Source: Rhodobacter sp. SGA-6-6 (lineage in GTDB: Bacteria; Pseudomonadota; Alphaproteobacteria; Rhodobacterales; Rhodobacteraceae). From it: a stretch of 64,000 nt of DNA. Position 1 is the stretch's first letter. Every line of letters starts with the position of its first letter. Positions 36,570 to 45,715 of this stretch are shown here, piece by piece. The position numbers and the translations under genes are program-made. The notes under the pieces were generated by a model. It was not told where the DNA came from. It did no database searches and was given only the letters and a program-made list of their open reading frames with translations. The DNA lies in the NCBI RefSeq assembly GCF_011043545.1, contig NZ_JAAKGP010000013.1, positions 27,466 through 91,465 on the forward strand. The letters run 5' to 3'.

Positions 36570-37451
36570 ATGATCGTCAGGGACAAGCCGGATGTCTGGG
36601 ACCTGCTGACCGCGCTGCGCGGCTCCATCGTGCCGCGCATCCTGCCGCCGGTGCTGCTGCTGGCCGCCATCGCCGCCGCCGTGGTGGCGATCGACCACCG
36701 GCTGGGCCTGCTGCCCCGGCTGGACGGCTCGGCCTTCACCGTCTTCGGGATCGGGCTGTCGCTGTTCCTCGGCTTCCGCAACAACGCCGCCTACGACCGC
36801 TGGTGGGAGGCGCGCAAGCTCTGGGGCGGGCTCTTGGCCGACATGCGCAGCCTGGCGCGCGAGGCCGAGGTCTTCGTCGCCGACGAAACCACCCGCCACG
36901 ACATCCTGCGCGCGGCGCTGGTCTTCCTGCACGCCCATCGCATCAACCTGCGCCGGCTGTCGCCCGCCGTGCCGGGGCAGGAGCAGGTGGCCGATGCCGC
37001 CCATCCGCCCTGCGCCGCGCTGGACAGGGTGAATGCGCTGGTGGCCGCCGCGCACCGGGACGGGCGGCTGGACGGCTTCGGCGCGCGGGCGCTGGCGGAA
37101 CGGCTGGGCAGCATGGCGGCGCAGCAGGCGGGGTGCGAGCGGATCGCCAACAGCCCGCTGCCCTTCGTCTATTCGCTGCTGATCTACCGGACCAGCTATC
37201 TGTATTGCCTGCTGCTGCCGCTGGCGCTGACCGGGCCGACCGGCTGGATGACGCCGGTCTTCGTGGCGGTGGTGGCCTATATGTTCCTCGGCCTCGCCGA
37301 GGTGACCGAGGAGTTGAGCCATCCCTTCGCCGCCAGCCCGAACGGCGTGGCGCTGGACGCGATCTGCCGCGCCGCCGAGATCAGCCTGGCACCGCACCTG
37401 GGGGAAGAGCCGCCGCCGCCGCTGCAGCCGGTGGCGCATTACTTGAGCTGA
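36570..37451 (+). CDS. Bestrophin-family (UPF0187) anion channel
   Basis: A 293-aa membrane protein. The segment GLSLFLGFRNNAAYDRWWEARKLWG, with the FRNNxAYxRWWEAR hallmark, is diagnostic. A C-terminal helix followed by VTEELSHPF forms the cytosolic part. Bacterial homologues form pentameric anion or cation channels. It lies 56 bp after the AbrB-like gene with its own AAGGGGG site. It may be an independent unit rather than part of the TTT operon. Confidence 0.92.
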   Translation: MIVRDKPDVWDLLTALRGSIVPRILPPVLLLAAIAAAVVAIDHRLGLLPRLDGSAFTVFGIGLSLFLGFRNNAAYDRWWEARKLWGGLLADMRSLAREAEVFVADETTRHDILRAALVFLHAHRINLRRLSPAVPGQEQVADAAHPPCAALDRVNALVAAAHRDGRLDGFGARALAERLGSMAAQQAGCERIANSPLPFVYSLLIYRTSYLYCLLLPLALTGPTGWMTPVFVAVVAYMFLGLAEVTEELSHPFAASPNGVALDAICRAAEISLAPHLGEEPPPPLQPVAHYLS

Positions 37452-37470
37452 GACCGCCCGGCCCATCCCG

Positions 37471-38376
37471 TCACGAAGAAGGGGGCAGTTCCCCCTTTCC
37501 GCCCACCTTCGGCGCGCGGAAGACCTTGGTGCGGGCGAAGAGGTCTTCCAGCCGGTTCAGCCGCGCCTGCACCTGATCGGCCAGCCGGCCCTGCACCTGC
37601 GCCAGCAGCGCCTCGATCACCACGAGGATCGAAGCGGTGGAATCCCAGGCCGCCGGCACCTCCACCGCGCAGGCCAGCACATGGCGGGCATGGCCCGCCG
37701 CGGGCGACATCCAGCGGTCGGTGATCAGCACCACCTCGGCCCCCTGCGCCGCCGCCATCTCGGCGAAATGCACCGCATTGGCCTCATATCGGCGGATGTC
37801 GAAGACCACCGCCACATCCCCCGCCCGCAGGTCCAGGAGCGCCTGCTGCCAGTCGGTCAGCACATCGGCGAGGAAGGTCACGTCGGCCCGGATCACCCGC
37901 AGCAGGGTGGCGAAATAGTCGCCATGGGCATGGGTCAGCCGCCCGCCTATCACCGTGACCCGCCGCGAAGTATCGGCCAGCAGCGCCGCCGCCGCCAGGA
38001 ACTCGCGCGGGGGGATCTGGGCGATGGTGGCGTCGATGTTCGCCACCACCTGCGCGGCGAAGCCCTGCAACGGATGCGCCGCCGCCTCGCGCGCGCCCTC
38101 GGGCAGGGTCAGCGGCGCGGTCAGGAGCCGCGCCACCTCGGCCCGCAGCGCCGACTGGTAGTCGGTATAGCCGCGGAACCCCAGCTTCTGCACCAGCCGC
38201 ACCACCGTGGGCGAGGAGACATCCGCCGCCCGCGCCAGCGCGGTGATCGAGCCGAGCGCCGACATCGGAAAATGCGACAGGATATGCGAGGCGGCCTGCC
38301 GCTCCGCCCGCGTCAGCTCGGGCAGCGCGGCGCGCATCCTGTCCTCGATGGTCGGCGGCGGGTCGGCGTGGTCCAT
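37471..38376 (-). CDS. MurR/RpiR family regulator with SIS domain
   Basis: A 301-aa repressor or activator. The N-terminal helix-turn-helix (ITALARAADVSSPTVVRLVQKLGF) is followed by a sugar-isomerase (SIS) fold (SRRVTVIGGRLTHAHGDYFA, then DVAVVFDIRRYEANAVHFAE). It is divergent from the TRAP/gamma-glutamyl operon and is thus its probable regulator. Family members usually bind phosphosugars, but several in TRAP clusters respond to other metabolites. The ATG at 38376 has AAAAGGAG upstream. The 188-bp gap to the TRAP gene contains TTGACA at 38439-38444 and an ATATTC-rich stretch. Confidence 0.9.
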   Translation of the reverse strand: MDHADPPPTIEDRMRAALPELTRAERQAASHILSHFPMSALGSITALARAADVSSPTVVRLVQKLGFRGYTDYQSALRAEVARLLTAPLTLPEGAREAAAHPLQGFAAQVVANIDATIAQIPPREFLAAAALLADTSRRVTVIGGRLTHAHGDYFATLLRVIRADVTFLADVLTDWQQALLDLRAGDVAVVFDIRRYEANAVHFAEMAAAQGAEVVLITDRWMSPAAGHARHVLACAVEVPAAWDSTASILVVIEALLAQVQGRLADQVQARLNRLEDLFARTKVFRAPKVGGKGELPPSS

Positions 38377-38564
38377 CGCGGCGGCTCCTTTTCCCCGACA
38401 GAAACAAATGTAACAGAGATTCGCCAACTGGAATATTCTTGACAGAACCTGGACAGCGGGGAACGCTGGAAGAAAAATCAGGGAGTCGACTCGATCATGG
38501 CCCGCAGCCCCGCGGCACCCTTGGGTGCATCCTGCCCGCGCCTCCCGGCAACGGGGACCCGGTG

Positions 38565-39071
38565 ATGCCCCGTTCCGCCATAGCCTTCGTCCGCATCGTC
38601 GAGGCGGTGAACTACCGCGTCGGCCGCTTCGCGATGTATCTCCTGTTCCTGCTGGCCGGCGTGCTGATGTGGTCGATCCTGGCCAAGGCCTTCGGCCGCC
38701 CGCCGCTGTGGACGCAGGAGATGGCGCAGTTCACCATGGTCAGCTACTTCGTCCTCGGCGGCGCCTATTCGCTGCAACTGGGCGCCAATGTGCGGATGGA
38801 CCTGCTTTACGGCCGCTGGTCGCTGCGCAAGCAGGCGGCGGTCGATGCCGTCACCGTCTTCGCCATGATCTTCTTCCTGGGCGTGGTGCTTTACGGCGGC
38901 ATCGACAGCACGATCTATGCCTTCGAGATCGGCGAGCGGTCCCGCACCGTCTGGCGGCCCTACATGGCGCCGATCAAGATCATCATCTGCTTCGGCACCT
39001 TCCTGATGATCCTGCAATCCATCGCCTACCTGATCCGCGACATCGCGCGGCTGCGCGGGGAAGAGATCTGA
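38565..39071 (+). CDS. TRAP transporter small membrane subunit (DctQ-like)
   Basis: A 168-aa protein with four predicted helices. The typical WTQEMAQFTMVSYFVLGGAY segment and the GANVRMDLLYGRW loop are present. The start is taken at the ATG at 38565, after a GGGGA site; the frame upstream is open but has no site. It heads a TRAP operon and its stop overlaps the next gene (TGATG). Confidence 0.92.
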   Translation: MPRSAIAFVRIVEAVNYRVGRFAMYLLFLLAGVLMWSILAKAFGRPPLWTQEMAQFTMVSYFVLGGAYSLQLGANVRMDLLYGRWSLRKQAAVDAVTVFAMIFFLGVVLYGGIDSTIYAFEIGERSRTVWRPYMAPIKIIICFGTFLMILQSIAYLIRDIARLRGEEI

Positions 39072-40414
39072 TGCCGAACGAATATATCGCCATCGTCATG
39101 TTCGGCGGCATGCTGATCATGCTGCTGACCGGGCAGCGGGTCTTTGCGGTGATCGGCTTCGTCGGCGCGCTGGCCGGGCTGCTGCTCTGGGGCACCGGCG
39201 GGTCGGCCATTCCCTTCACCAGCACGATCAAGCTGATGAACTGGTATCCGATGCTGACCCTGCCGATGTTCGTCTGGATGGGCTACGTCATGTCGGAAAC
39301 CCGCATGGCCGACGACCTTTACAAGATGTTCCACGTCTGGTTCGGCCCGGTGCCCGGCGGGCTGGCCATCGGCACGATCTTCCTGATGGTGCTGATCTCG
39401 GCGATGAACGGGCTGTCCGTCGCGGGGCTGGCCATCGGCGCCACCATCGCGCTGCCCGAGATGCTGAAGCGCGGCTACGACAAGGTGATGATCACCGGAG
39501 TGATCCAGGGCGGGTCCTCGCTCGGCATCCTGATACCGCCCTCGGTGGTGCTGGTGCTCTATGCGATGATCGCGCGGCAGCCGGTCGGGCAGCTGTGGCT
39601 GGCGGGCGTGTTCCCGGGCTTCCTGATGGCCGGGGTGTTCCTGGTCTACATCGTCATCCGCTGCGCCCGGAACCCCGCGCTCGGCCCGCCGCTGACGCCG
39701 GAAGAGCGCGCGGCCGGACAGGCCGAGAAATACCGGCTGCTGCGCGCCGGCATCCTGCCCTTCGCCATCTTCGCTGCCATGATGGGCCCCTTCATCTACG
39801 GCTGGGCCAGCCTGGTGGAAGCCTCGGTCCTCGGCGCGACCATCGCCACGCTGGTGGCGCTGGTGCGCGGGCGCTTCACCAAACGGGTGTTCGACACCTG
39901 CATGGTGCAGACTCTCGGCGTCAGCTGCATGTTCATGTGGATCATCCTGGCGGCGCTGGCCTTCGGCGCGGTCTTCGACGGCCTCGGCGCCGTGGCCGCC
40001 ATCGAGGACCTGTTCCTGCAGGACCTCGGCCTGTCGCCCTGGACCATCCTGATCCTGATGCAGGTCTCGTTCCTGATCATGGGGATGTTCCTGGACGACA
40101 CCGCGATGCTGGTGATCGTGGCGCCGCTCTATATCCCGCTGGTGGCGAAGCTGGACCTCGGCATGGACCCTGCCGACGTGCTGATCTGGTATGGTGTGCT
40201 CTACACCATCACCTGCCAGATCGCCTACATCACCCCGCCCTTCGGCTATAACCTTTTCCTGATGCGGGCGATGGCGCCGGACCATGTGACGCTGGCCGAC
40301 ATCTACCGATCCATCGTGCCGATCGTGGCGCTGATGATCCTGACGCTGGTGATCGTGATGGTCTTCCCCGAGATCGCGCTCTGGCTGCCGCATCAGGTCT
40401 ACGGCGCACCCTGA
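39071..40414 (+). CDS. TRAP transporter large membrane subunit (DctM-like)
   Basis: A 447-aa protein with about 12 helices. It has the family features MLLTGQRVFAVIGFVGALAG and SAMNGLSVAGLAIGATIALPEM, then GGSSLGILIPPSVVLVLYAM, and near the C-terminus MFLDDTAMLVIVAPLYIPLV and TPPFGYNLF. It is the Na+-driven transport subunit working with the small subunit and the periplasmic receptor encoded next. The ATG overlaps the preceding stop codon. Confidence 0.95.
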   Translation: MPNEYIAIVMFGGMLIMLLTGQRVFAVIGFVGALAGLLLWGTGGSAIPFTSTIKLMNWYPMLTLPMFVWMGYVMSETRMADDLYKMFHVWFGPVPGGLAIGTIFLMVLISAMNGLSVAGLAIGATIALPEMLKRGYDKVMITGVIQGGSSLGILIPPSVVLVLYAMIARQPVGQLWLAGVFPGFLMAGVFLVYIVIRCARNPALGPPLTPEERAAGQAEKYRLLRAGILPFAIFAAMMGPFIYGWASLVEASVLGATIATLVALVRGRFTKRVFDTCMVQTLGVSCMFMWIILAALAFGAVFDGLGAVAAIEDLFLQDLGLSPWTILILMQVSFLIMGMFLDDTAMLVIVAPLYIPLVAKLDLGMDPADVLIWYGVLYTITCQIAYITPPFGYNLFLMRAMAPDHVTLADIYRSIVPIVALMILTLVIVMVFPEIALWLPHQVYGAP

Positions 40415-40469
40415 CCCCAACCCGAGAGGGGCGGCCGAACCGCCCCCGCCCAATCCAACGGAGGTTAAC

Positions 40470-41510
40470 ATGACGACCAGACGGAAATTCCTCAGCCATG
40501 GCGCGCTTGCCGCCGGGGCCGCAGCCCTTGCCGCCCCCGCCGTGCGGGCGCAGTCCGCGCCGATCAAGTGGCGGATGCAGACCTATGCCGGCGCCGCGCT
40601 TGGCGAGCATGTCTGCAAGCCCGCCATCGACAGCTTCAACAAGATCGCCGCCGGCCAGATGGAGATCGAACTCTACTACGCCGACCAGCTGGTCCCGACG
40701 TCCGAGCTGTTCCGGGCGATGCAGTCCGGCACCATCGACGCGGTGCAGTCGGACGACGACTCGATGCAGTCGCCGACCGAGGTGACGGTCTTCGGCGGCT
40801 ACTTCCCGCTGGCGCTGCGCTACTCGCTGGATGTGCCGGTGCTGTTCAACCAATACGGGCTGAAGCAGATCTGGGAAGAGGAATATGCCAAGGTCGGCGT
40901 CCAGCACATCTCGGCCGGGTCCTGGGACCCCTGCCACTTCGCCACCAAGGACCCGATCAACAGCCTGAAGGACCTGGAGGGCAAGCGCGTCTTCACCTTC
41001 CCGACCGCGGGCCGCTTCCTGGCGCAGTTCGGCGTGGTGCCGATGCAGCTGCCCTGGGAGGACATCCAGGTCGCGCTGCAGACCGGAGAGCTGGACGGCA
41101 TCGCCTGGTCGGGGATCACCGAGGACTACACCGTCGGCTGGGCCGACGTGACCAAGTATTTCCTGACCAACAACATCTCCGGCGCCTGGATCGGCCATTT
41201 CTTCGCCAACCAGGAGCGCTGGAACGAGGTGCCGGATCACCTGAAGGCGCTGATGCAGGTCTGCTTCGAGCAGTCGCACTACTACCGCCAGTGGTGGTAT
41301 TGGGGCGGCGAGGCCGAGTTGCGGGTGAACGGGCCGAAGCTGCAGCTGACCTCGATCCCCGATGCCGAATGGGCCACCGTGGAACAGGCCGCCGCGACGT
41401 TCTGGGACGAGATCGCCGCCGAGTCGGAGGTCAAAGCCCGCGTGGTCGAGATCATCAAGAAATACAACGACGTGATGTCGAAGGCCGGGCGGCCCTACCG
41501 CTACGGCTGA
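40470..41510 (+). CDS. TRAP transporter substrate-binding protein (DctP-like)
   Basis: A 346-aa periplasmic receptor with a twin-arginine-type leader (MTTRRKFLSHGALAAGAAAL, AxA cleavage near VRAQ). The mature domain has IKWRMQTYAGAALGEHVCKP and the later AGRFLAQFGVVPMQLPWEDI, with the ligand arginine position around TAGRF. It resembles receptors that bind 2-oxoacids or related carboxylates, but for this genomic context the ligand could be an amine-bearing acid. GGAGG precedes the ATG. A strong stem-loop follows the stop. Confidence 0.93.
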   Translation: MTTRRKFLSHGALAAGAAALAAPAVRAQSAPIKWRMQTYAGAALGEHVCKPAIDSFNKIAAGQMEIELYYADQLVPTSELFRAMQSGTIDAVQSDDDSMQSPTEVTVFGGYFPLALRYSLDVPVLFNQYGLKQIWEEEYAKVGVQHISAGSWDPCHFATKDPINSLKDLEGKRVFTFPTAGRFLAQFGVVPMQLPWEDIQVALQTGELDGIAWSGITEDYTVGWADVTKYFLTNNISGAWIGHFFANQERWNEVPDHLKALMQVCFEQSHYYRQWWYWGGEAELRVNGPKLQLTSIPDAEWATVEQAAATFWDEIAAESEVKARVVEIIKKYNDVMSKAGRPYRYG

Positions 41511-41521
41511 CGGCACAGGAA

Positions 41522-41547
41522 GGGCCGGGCGTCTTCGCGCCCGGCCC
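41522..41547 (+). terminator. Stem-loop after the TRAP receptor gene
   Basis: GGGCCGGGC at 41522-41530 pairs with GCCCGGCCC at 41539-41547 (9 bp, 8-nt loop). It lies 12 bp after the stop. It may attenuate transcription between the receptor and the enzyme genes, and no other terminator is visible before the synthetase-like gene. Confidence 0.6.
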
Positions 41548-41568
41548 GTTCCCGGGAAGGAACGGAAG

Positions 41569-41640
41569 ATGGCACAGGCACAGGCCGGCGACTGCTGGCC
41601 CCGCAAACCCGAGTTCGGCGGCGCCCCGGCGCGGGCTTGA
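41569..41640 (+). CDS. Possible 23-aa leader peptide
   Basis: A short frame with a purine-rich site (GGAAGGAACGGAAG) directly before the ATG reads MAQAQAGDCWPRKPEFGGAP and ends at 41640. It sits between the attenuator-like hairpin and the synthetase gene. It could be a leader peptide or chance; no homology is known to me. Confidence 0.25.
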   Translation: MAQAQAGDCWPRKPEFGGAPARA

Positions 41641-41702
41641 CCCGTGCCGACGCCTGCCCGCCTGCGCGGGCCTTCCGAAACCGATGATGTGATGAGACAA
41701 AT

Positions 41703-43070
41703 ATGCCCGGAACCCTGACCCTTAACGCCCTGAAGAAACTTGTCGCCGCCGGCGAGATCGACACCGTGCTGGTGGCCGCCATCGACATGCAGGGCCGCCT
41801 TGTCGGCAAGCGCTTCCACGCCGCCTTCTTCCTGGACGGCGGCCACGAGGAGACGCATTGCTGCAACTACCTGCTGGCCGTCGACATGGAGATGACCACC
41901 GTCCCCGGCTACAAGACCTCCAGCTGGGAGCGCGGCTACGGCGACTACGTGATGAAGCCGGACCTCGCCACGATGCGGGTGATCCCCTGGCTGCCCGCGA
42001 CCGTGCTGTGCCTGGCCGACCTGCTGGAGCACGACACGCATGAGGAGGTGCGCGTCAGTCCCCGTGCGATCCTGAAACGGCAGGTCGCCCGCGCCCGCGA
42101 CATGGGCTTCGAGCCGATGATGGCGACCGAGCTGGAGTTCTACATCTTCGAGAACGCCTACGAGAACCTGCGCGACGGCGGGCTGTCGGCGCTGAAGCCG
42201 ATCTCGGGCTACAACGAGGACTACCATATCTTCCAGACCACCAAGGAAGAGGGCCTGATGCGGGCCGTGCGCAACGGCCTCTACGCCGCCGGCATTCCGG
42301 TCGAGAACACCAAGGGCGAGGCCGATGCCGGCCAGCACGAGGTGAACTACAAGTATTCCGACGCGCTGGACACCGCCGACAACCATGTGATCGTCAAGCA
42401 GGCGGTGAAGGAGATCGCCCATGCCGCCGGCAAGTCGGTGACCTTCATGGCGAAATACGACCACCGCAAGGCGGGGTCGTCCTCCCATGTCCACCAGAGC
42501 CTGTGGACGAAGGACGGCAAGCCCGCCTTCGCCGACAAGTCCGACCCGCACGGCATGTCCGCCACGATGAAGCATTTCCTCGCCGGCCAGCTGGCCCATG
42601 CCGAGGAGATCACCGTCTTCCTGGCGCCCTATGTGAACAGCTACAAGCGCTTCTGCATCGGCCTCTTCGCACCGACCAAGGCGGTGTGGAGCGCCGACAA
42701 CCGCACCGCCGGCTTCCGCATCTGCGGGCTGCACAGCAAGGCGATCCGGGTGGAGTGCCGCATCCCCGGCAGCGACGTGAACCCCTACCTGGCCTGCGCC
42801 GCCCTGCTGGCCGCCGGGCTGGAGGGGATCGAGCGGAAGCTGGAACTGGAGCCGGAAATGTCCGGCGACGTCTATTCCGCCCAGGGCATCCGCGAGATCC
42901 CCCACACCCTGCGCGAGGCCGCCGCCGCCCTGAACGGCAGCGCCATGCTGCGCCGGGTCTTCGGCGACGACGTGGTGGAGCACTACCACCACGCCGCGCA
43001 ATGGGAGATCTCCGAGACCGACCGCGTGGTGACGGATTTCGAGTTGCAACGGCTGCTGGAGCGGGCGTAG
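41703..43070 (+). CDS. Glutamine synthetase-like gamma-glutamyl-amine ligase
   Basis: A 455-aa protein of the glutamine synthetase superfamily, shaped like PuuA/GlnA-like gamma-glutamylpolyamine or ethanolamide synthetases. The catalytic-domain motifs are ATELEFYIFENAYE (metal-binding Glu), AGQHEVNYKYSDA, and AGSSSHVHQSLW, the ATP-site signature. The C-terminal RVECRIPGSDVNPYLACAALL carries the conserved arginines and Pro-Gly. It does not have the adenylylation tyrosine context of housekeeping GlnA. It ligates glutamate to an amine at the expense of ATP. The nearby alcohol and aldehyde dehydrogenases favour an amino alcohol substrate. Its stop codon is supplied by a dispersed repeat. Confidence 0.85.
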   Translation: MPGTLTLNALKKLVAAGEIDTVLVAAIDMQGRLVGKRFHAAFFLDGGHEETHCCNYLLAVDMEMTTVPGYKTSSWERGYGDYVMKPDLATMRVIPWLPATVLCLADLLEHDTHEEVRVSPRAILKRQVARARDMGFEPMMATELEFYIFENAYENLRDGGLSALKPISGYNEDYHIFQTTKEEGLMRAVRNGLYAAGIPVENTKGEADAGQHEVNYKYSDALDTADNHVIVKQAVKEIAHAAGKSVTFMAKYDHRKAGSSSHVHQSLWTKDGKPAFADKSDPHGMSATMKHFLAGQLAHAEEITVFLAPYVNSYKRFCIGLFAPTKAVWSADNRTAGFRICGLHSKAIRVECRIPGSDVNPYLACAALLAAGLEGIERKLELEPEMSGDVYSAQGIREIPHTLREAAAALNGSAMLRRVFGDDVVEHYHHAAQWEISETDRVVTDFELQRLLERA

Positions 43071-43138
43071 GGCGGGATTCACCCCGCCGGCCCGGTAACA
43101 ACGAATGGAACGCGATGGCGGGGTGAACCCCGCCCTAC
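43067..43138. repeat. Inverted pair of GTAGGGCGGGG repeats (family 3)
   Basis: GTAGGGCGGGATTCACCCCGCC (43067-43088) and GGCGGGGTGAACCCCGCCCTAC (43117-43138) are inverse copies with one mismatch, separated by 28 bp. They fill the gap between the ligase and the aldehyde dehydrogenase. The TAG stop of the ligase gene is inside the first copy. Together they can form a 22-bp stem in the operon mRNA. Confidence 0.85.
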
Positions 43139-43149
43139 GAGGCAAGAGA

Positions 43150-44529
43150 ATGAAACCCATCCAATTGATCTCCCCCATAGACGGCTCGGTCCTGGCCGAG
43201 CGGCCGCCGCTGTCGCGCGAGGCCGCGGAGGCCGCCGTCGGCCGTGCCCGCACCGCGCAGGGGCCGTGGGCCGCCCGCCCGCTGGAAGAGCGGGTCGCGC
43301 TGGTCAAGGCCGGCGTGGCGAAGCTGACCGCGATGAAGGAGACCATCGCCCGCGAGCTGGCGCAGCAGATGGGCCGGCCGATCCGCTATGGCGCGGGCGA
43401 GATGGGCGGGGTCAATGCCCGCACCGACTACATGGCCGAAATCGCCGCCGAGACGCTGGCGCCGAAGGTGATCGAGGATTCGAACGCCTTCCGCCGCTAC
43501 ATCGCCCGCGCGCCGCTCGGCGTGGTCTTCGTCATCGCGCCCTGGAACTATCCTTTCCTGACCGCGATCAACACCATCGTTCCGGCGCTGATCGCCGGCA
43601 ACACCCTGATCCTGAAGCACGCCAGCCAGACCCTGCTGGCCGGCGAGCGTCTGGCCGAGGCCTTCCATGCGGCGGGCATCCCCGAGGATGTGTTCCAGAA
43701 CCTCGCCCTCGACCACGCCACCACCGAGGCGCTGATCGCCTCCCGCGCCTTCGATTTCGTCAACTTCACCGGCTCGGTCTCCGGCGGGCGGGCCATCGAG
43801 CGGGCGGCGGCGGGGACTTTCACGCCGCTCGGCCTCGAACTCGGCGGCAAGGACCCGGGCTATGTCCGGGCCGACGCCAATCTGGATGCGGCGGTGGACA
43901 CGCTGATGGACGGGGCGATGTTCAACTCCGGCCAGTGCTGCTGCGGGATCGAGCGGATCTATGTCCACGAAAGCCTCTACGACGCCTTCGTCGAGAAGGC
44001 CGCGGCCTGGGTGAAGGCGCTGCGCTTGGGCAGCCCGCTGGACGAGGCGACGACGCTCGGCCCGATGGCGAATGTGCGCTTCGCCAAGGTGGTGCGCGAC
44101 CAGATCGCCGAGGCTGTCGCGGCAGGCGCCAGGCCGCTGATCGACCCGAAGGACTTCCCCGACGACGGCGGCGCCTATCTCGCGCCGCAGGTGCTGGTGG
44201 ATGTCGACCATTCCATGCGGGTGATGACCGAGGAGAGCTTCGGCCCCGTCGTCGGCATCATGAAGGTGAAGGACGACGAGGAGGCCATCACGCTGATGAA
44301 CGACTCGCCCTACGGCCTGACCGCCAGCATCTGGACCGAAGATTACGACACTGCCGCCGGGATCGGCGCGCGGATCGAGACCGGAACCGTCTTCATGAAC
44401 CGCGCCGACTATCTGGACCCGGCCCTGTGCTGGACCGGCTGCAAGGACACCGGCCGCGGCGGCAGCCTGTCCTATCTCGGCTATCACTCCGTCACCCGCC
44501 CGAAATCCTACCATCTCAAGAAGGTCTGA
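43150..44529 (+). CDS. NAD(P)-dependent aldehyde dehydrogenase
   Basis: A 459-aa ALDH superfamily protein. It has the oxyanion Asn133 in APWNYP, the general base Glu230 in LELGGKDPGYV, and the catalytic Cys264 in NSGQCCCGIERIY, which sits in a run of three cysteines. The length is slightly shorter than typical 480-500 aa members. It starts at the ATG at 43150, just after the paired repeat, with a weak GAGG site. In its operon it would oxidise an aldehyde produced by the iron-type alcohol dehydrogenase encoded 1 bp downstream. The natural substrate could be a gamma-glutamyl amino aldehyde. Confidence 0.92.
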   Translation: MKPIQLISPIDGSVLAERPPLSREAAEAAVGRARTAQGPWAARPLEERVALVKAGVAKLTAMKETIARELAQQMGRPIRYGAGEMGGVNARTDYMAEIAAETLAPKVIEDSNAFRRYIARAPLGVVFVIAPWNYPFLTAINTIVPALIAGNTLILKHASQTLLAGERLAEAFHAAGIPEDVFQNLALDHATTEALIASRAFDFVNFTGSVSGGRAIERAAAGTFTPLGLELGGKDPGYVRADANLDAAVDTLMDGAMFNSGQCCCGIERIYVHESLYDAFVEKAAAWVKALRLGSPLDEATTLGPMANVRFAKVVRDQIAEAVAAGARPLIDPKDFPDDGGAYLAPQVLVDVDHSMRVMTEESFGPVVGIMKVKDDEEAITLMNDSPYGLTASIWTEDYDTAAGIGARIETGTVFMNRADYLDPALCWTGCKDTGRGGSLSYLGYHSVTRPKSYHLKKV

Positions 44530-44530
44530 A

Positions 44531-45691
44531 ATGTCCAACGAGGTTCCCAACCGCAACTGGTCCTACCCCACCGCCATCAAGTTCGGCGTCGGGCGCATCG
44601 GCGAGCTGGCCGAACATGCGCAATCGGCGGGGCTGAGGAAGCCGCTCCTCGTGACCGACAAGGCGCTGGCCAGCCTGCCGATCACCGCCGCCGCGCTGGA
44701 CGTGCTGGAGGCCGCGGGCCTCGGCCGGGCGGTGTTCTCCGAGGTGGACCCCAACCCGAACGAGAAGAACATGGCCGAGGGCATCGCCGTCTACAAGGCG
44801 GGCGGCCATGACGGGGTGATCTGCTTCGGCGGCGGCTCGGCGCTGGACCTGGGCAAGATGATCGCGCTGATGGCGGGGCAGAAGAAGGGCCTGTCGGTCT
44901 GGGACCTGGAGGACGTGGACGACTGGTGGACCCGGGCGGATGCGGCGAAGATCGCCCCGATCATCGCGGTGCCGACCACGGCGGGGACCGGATCGGAAGT
45001 CGGCCGCGCCGGGGTGCTGACCAATTCCGAGACCCACAAGAAGAAGATCATCTTCCATCCGGCGCTGATGCCGAAAGTGACGATCTGCGACCCGGCGCTG
45101 ACGGTGGGGATGCCGAAGTTCATCACCGCGGGCACCGGCATGGATGCGCTGGCGCATTGCCTGGAAGCCTATTGCTCTCCGTTCTACCACCCGATGAGCC
45201 AGGGCATCGCGCTGGAGGGGATGCGGCTGGTGTTCGAGAACCTGCCCAAGGCCTACAAGCACCCCGAGAACCTTGAGGCGCGGGCGCATATGATGTCGGC
45301 CGCCGCCATGGGCGCGGTGGCGTTCCAGAAGGGGCTGGGGGCGATCCATTCGCTCAGCCACCCGATCGGCGCGGTCTACAACACCCATCACGGCACCACC
45401 AACGCCGTGGTGATGCCGATGGTGCTGGACTTCAACCGCAAGGCGGTGAAGGACCGGCTGGCGGCGGCGGCGGCCTATTGCGGCATCAAGGGCGGGTTCA
45501 AGGGCTTCCGGTCGCGGATCATGGACCTGCGGGCCGAACTGGCGATCCCGGAGAACCTGACCAGGCTGGGGGTGAAGGACCCCGATCTGGACATGCTGAC
45601 CGGGATGGCGCTGGAAGACCCCTCCTGCGGCGGCAACCCGGTGAAGATGACGAAGAAGAACACCCGGGCGCTGTATGAGGCCTGCCTCTAG
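44531..45691 (+). CDS. Iron-containing alcohol dehydrogenase
   Basis: A 386-aa group III alcohol dehydrogenase. It has the NAD-binding GGGSALDLGKMIALM, VPTTAGTGSEVGRAGVLT, and the metal ligands in GTGMDALAHCLEAYCSP and AIHSLSHPIGAVYNTHHGTT (one Asp and three His). It uses Fe2+ or Zn2+. It probably interconverts an alcohol and the aldehyde handled by the preceding ALDH. The gap to that gene is 1 bp. Confidence 0.93.
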   Translation: MSNEVPNRNWSYPTAIKFGVGRIGELAEHAQSAGLRKPLLVTDKALASLPITAAALDVLEAAGLGRAVFSEVDPNPNEKNMAEGIAVYKAGGHDGVICFGGGSALDLGKMIALMAGQKKGLSVWDLEDVDDWWTRADAAKIAPIIAVPTTAGTGSEVGRAGVLTNSETHKKKIIFHPALMPKVTICDPALTVGMPKFITAGTGMDALAHCLEAYCSPFYHPMSQGIALEGMRLVFENLPKAYKHPENLEARAHMMSAAAMGAVAFQKGLGAIHSLSHPIGAVYNTHHGTTNAVVMPMVLDFNRKAVKDRLAAAAAYCGIKGGFKGFRSRIMDLRAELAIPENLTRLGVKDPDLDMLTGMALEDPSCGGNPVKMTKKNTRALYEACL

Positions 45692-45715
45692 GATGCCCGC
45701 CGGAAGGGGCGGCCG

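Noticed and set aside
38439..38564. A 42-residue N-terminal extension of the TRAP small subunit
   Set aside because: It overlaps the probable promoter (TTGACA at 38439) and is rich in Gly/Pro without a signal or domain; the ATG at 38565 matches the family start.
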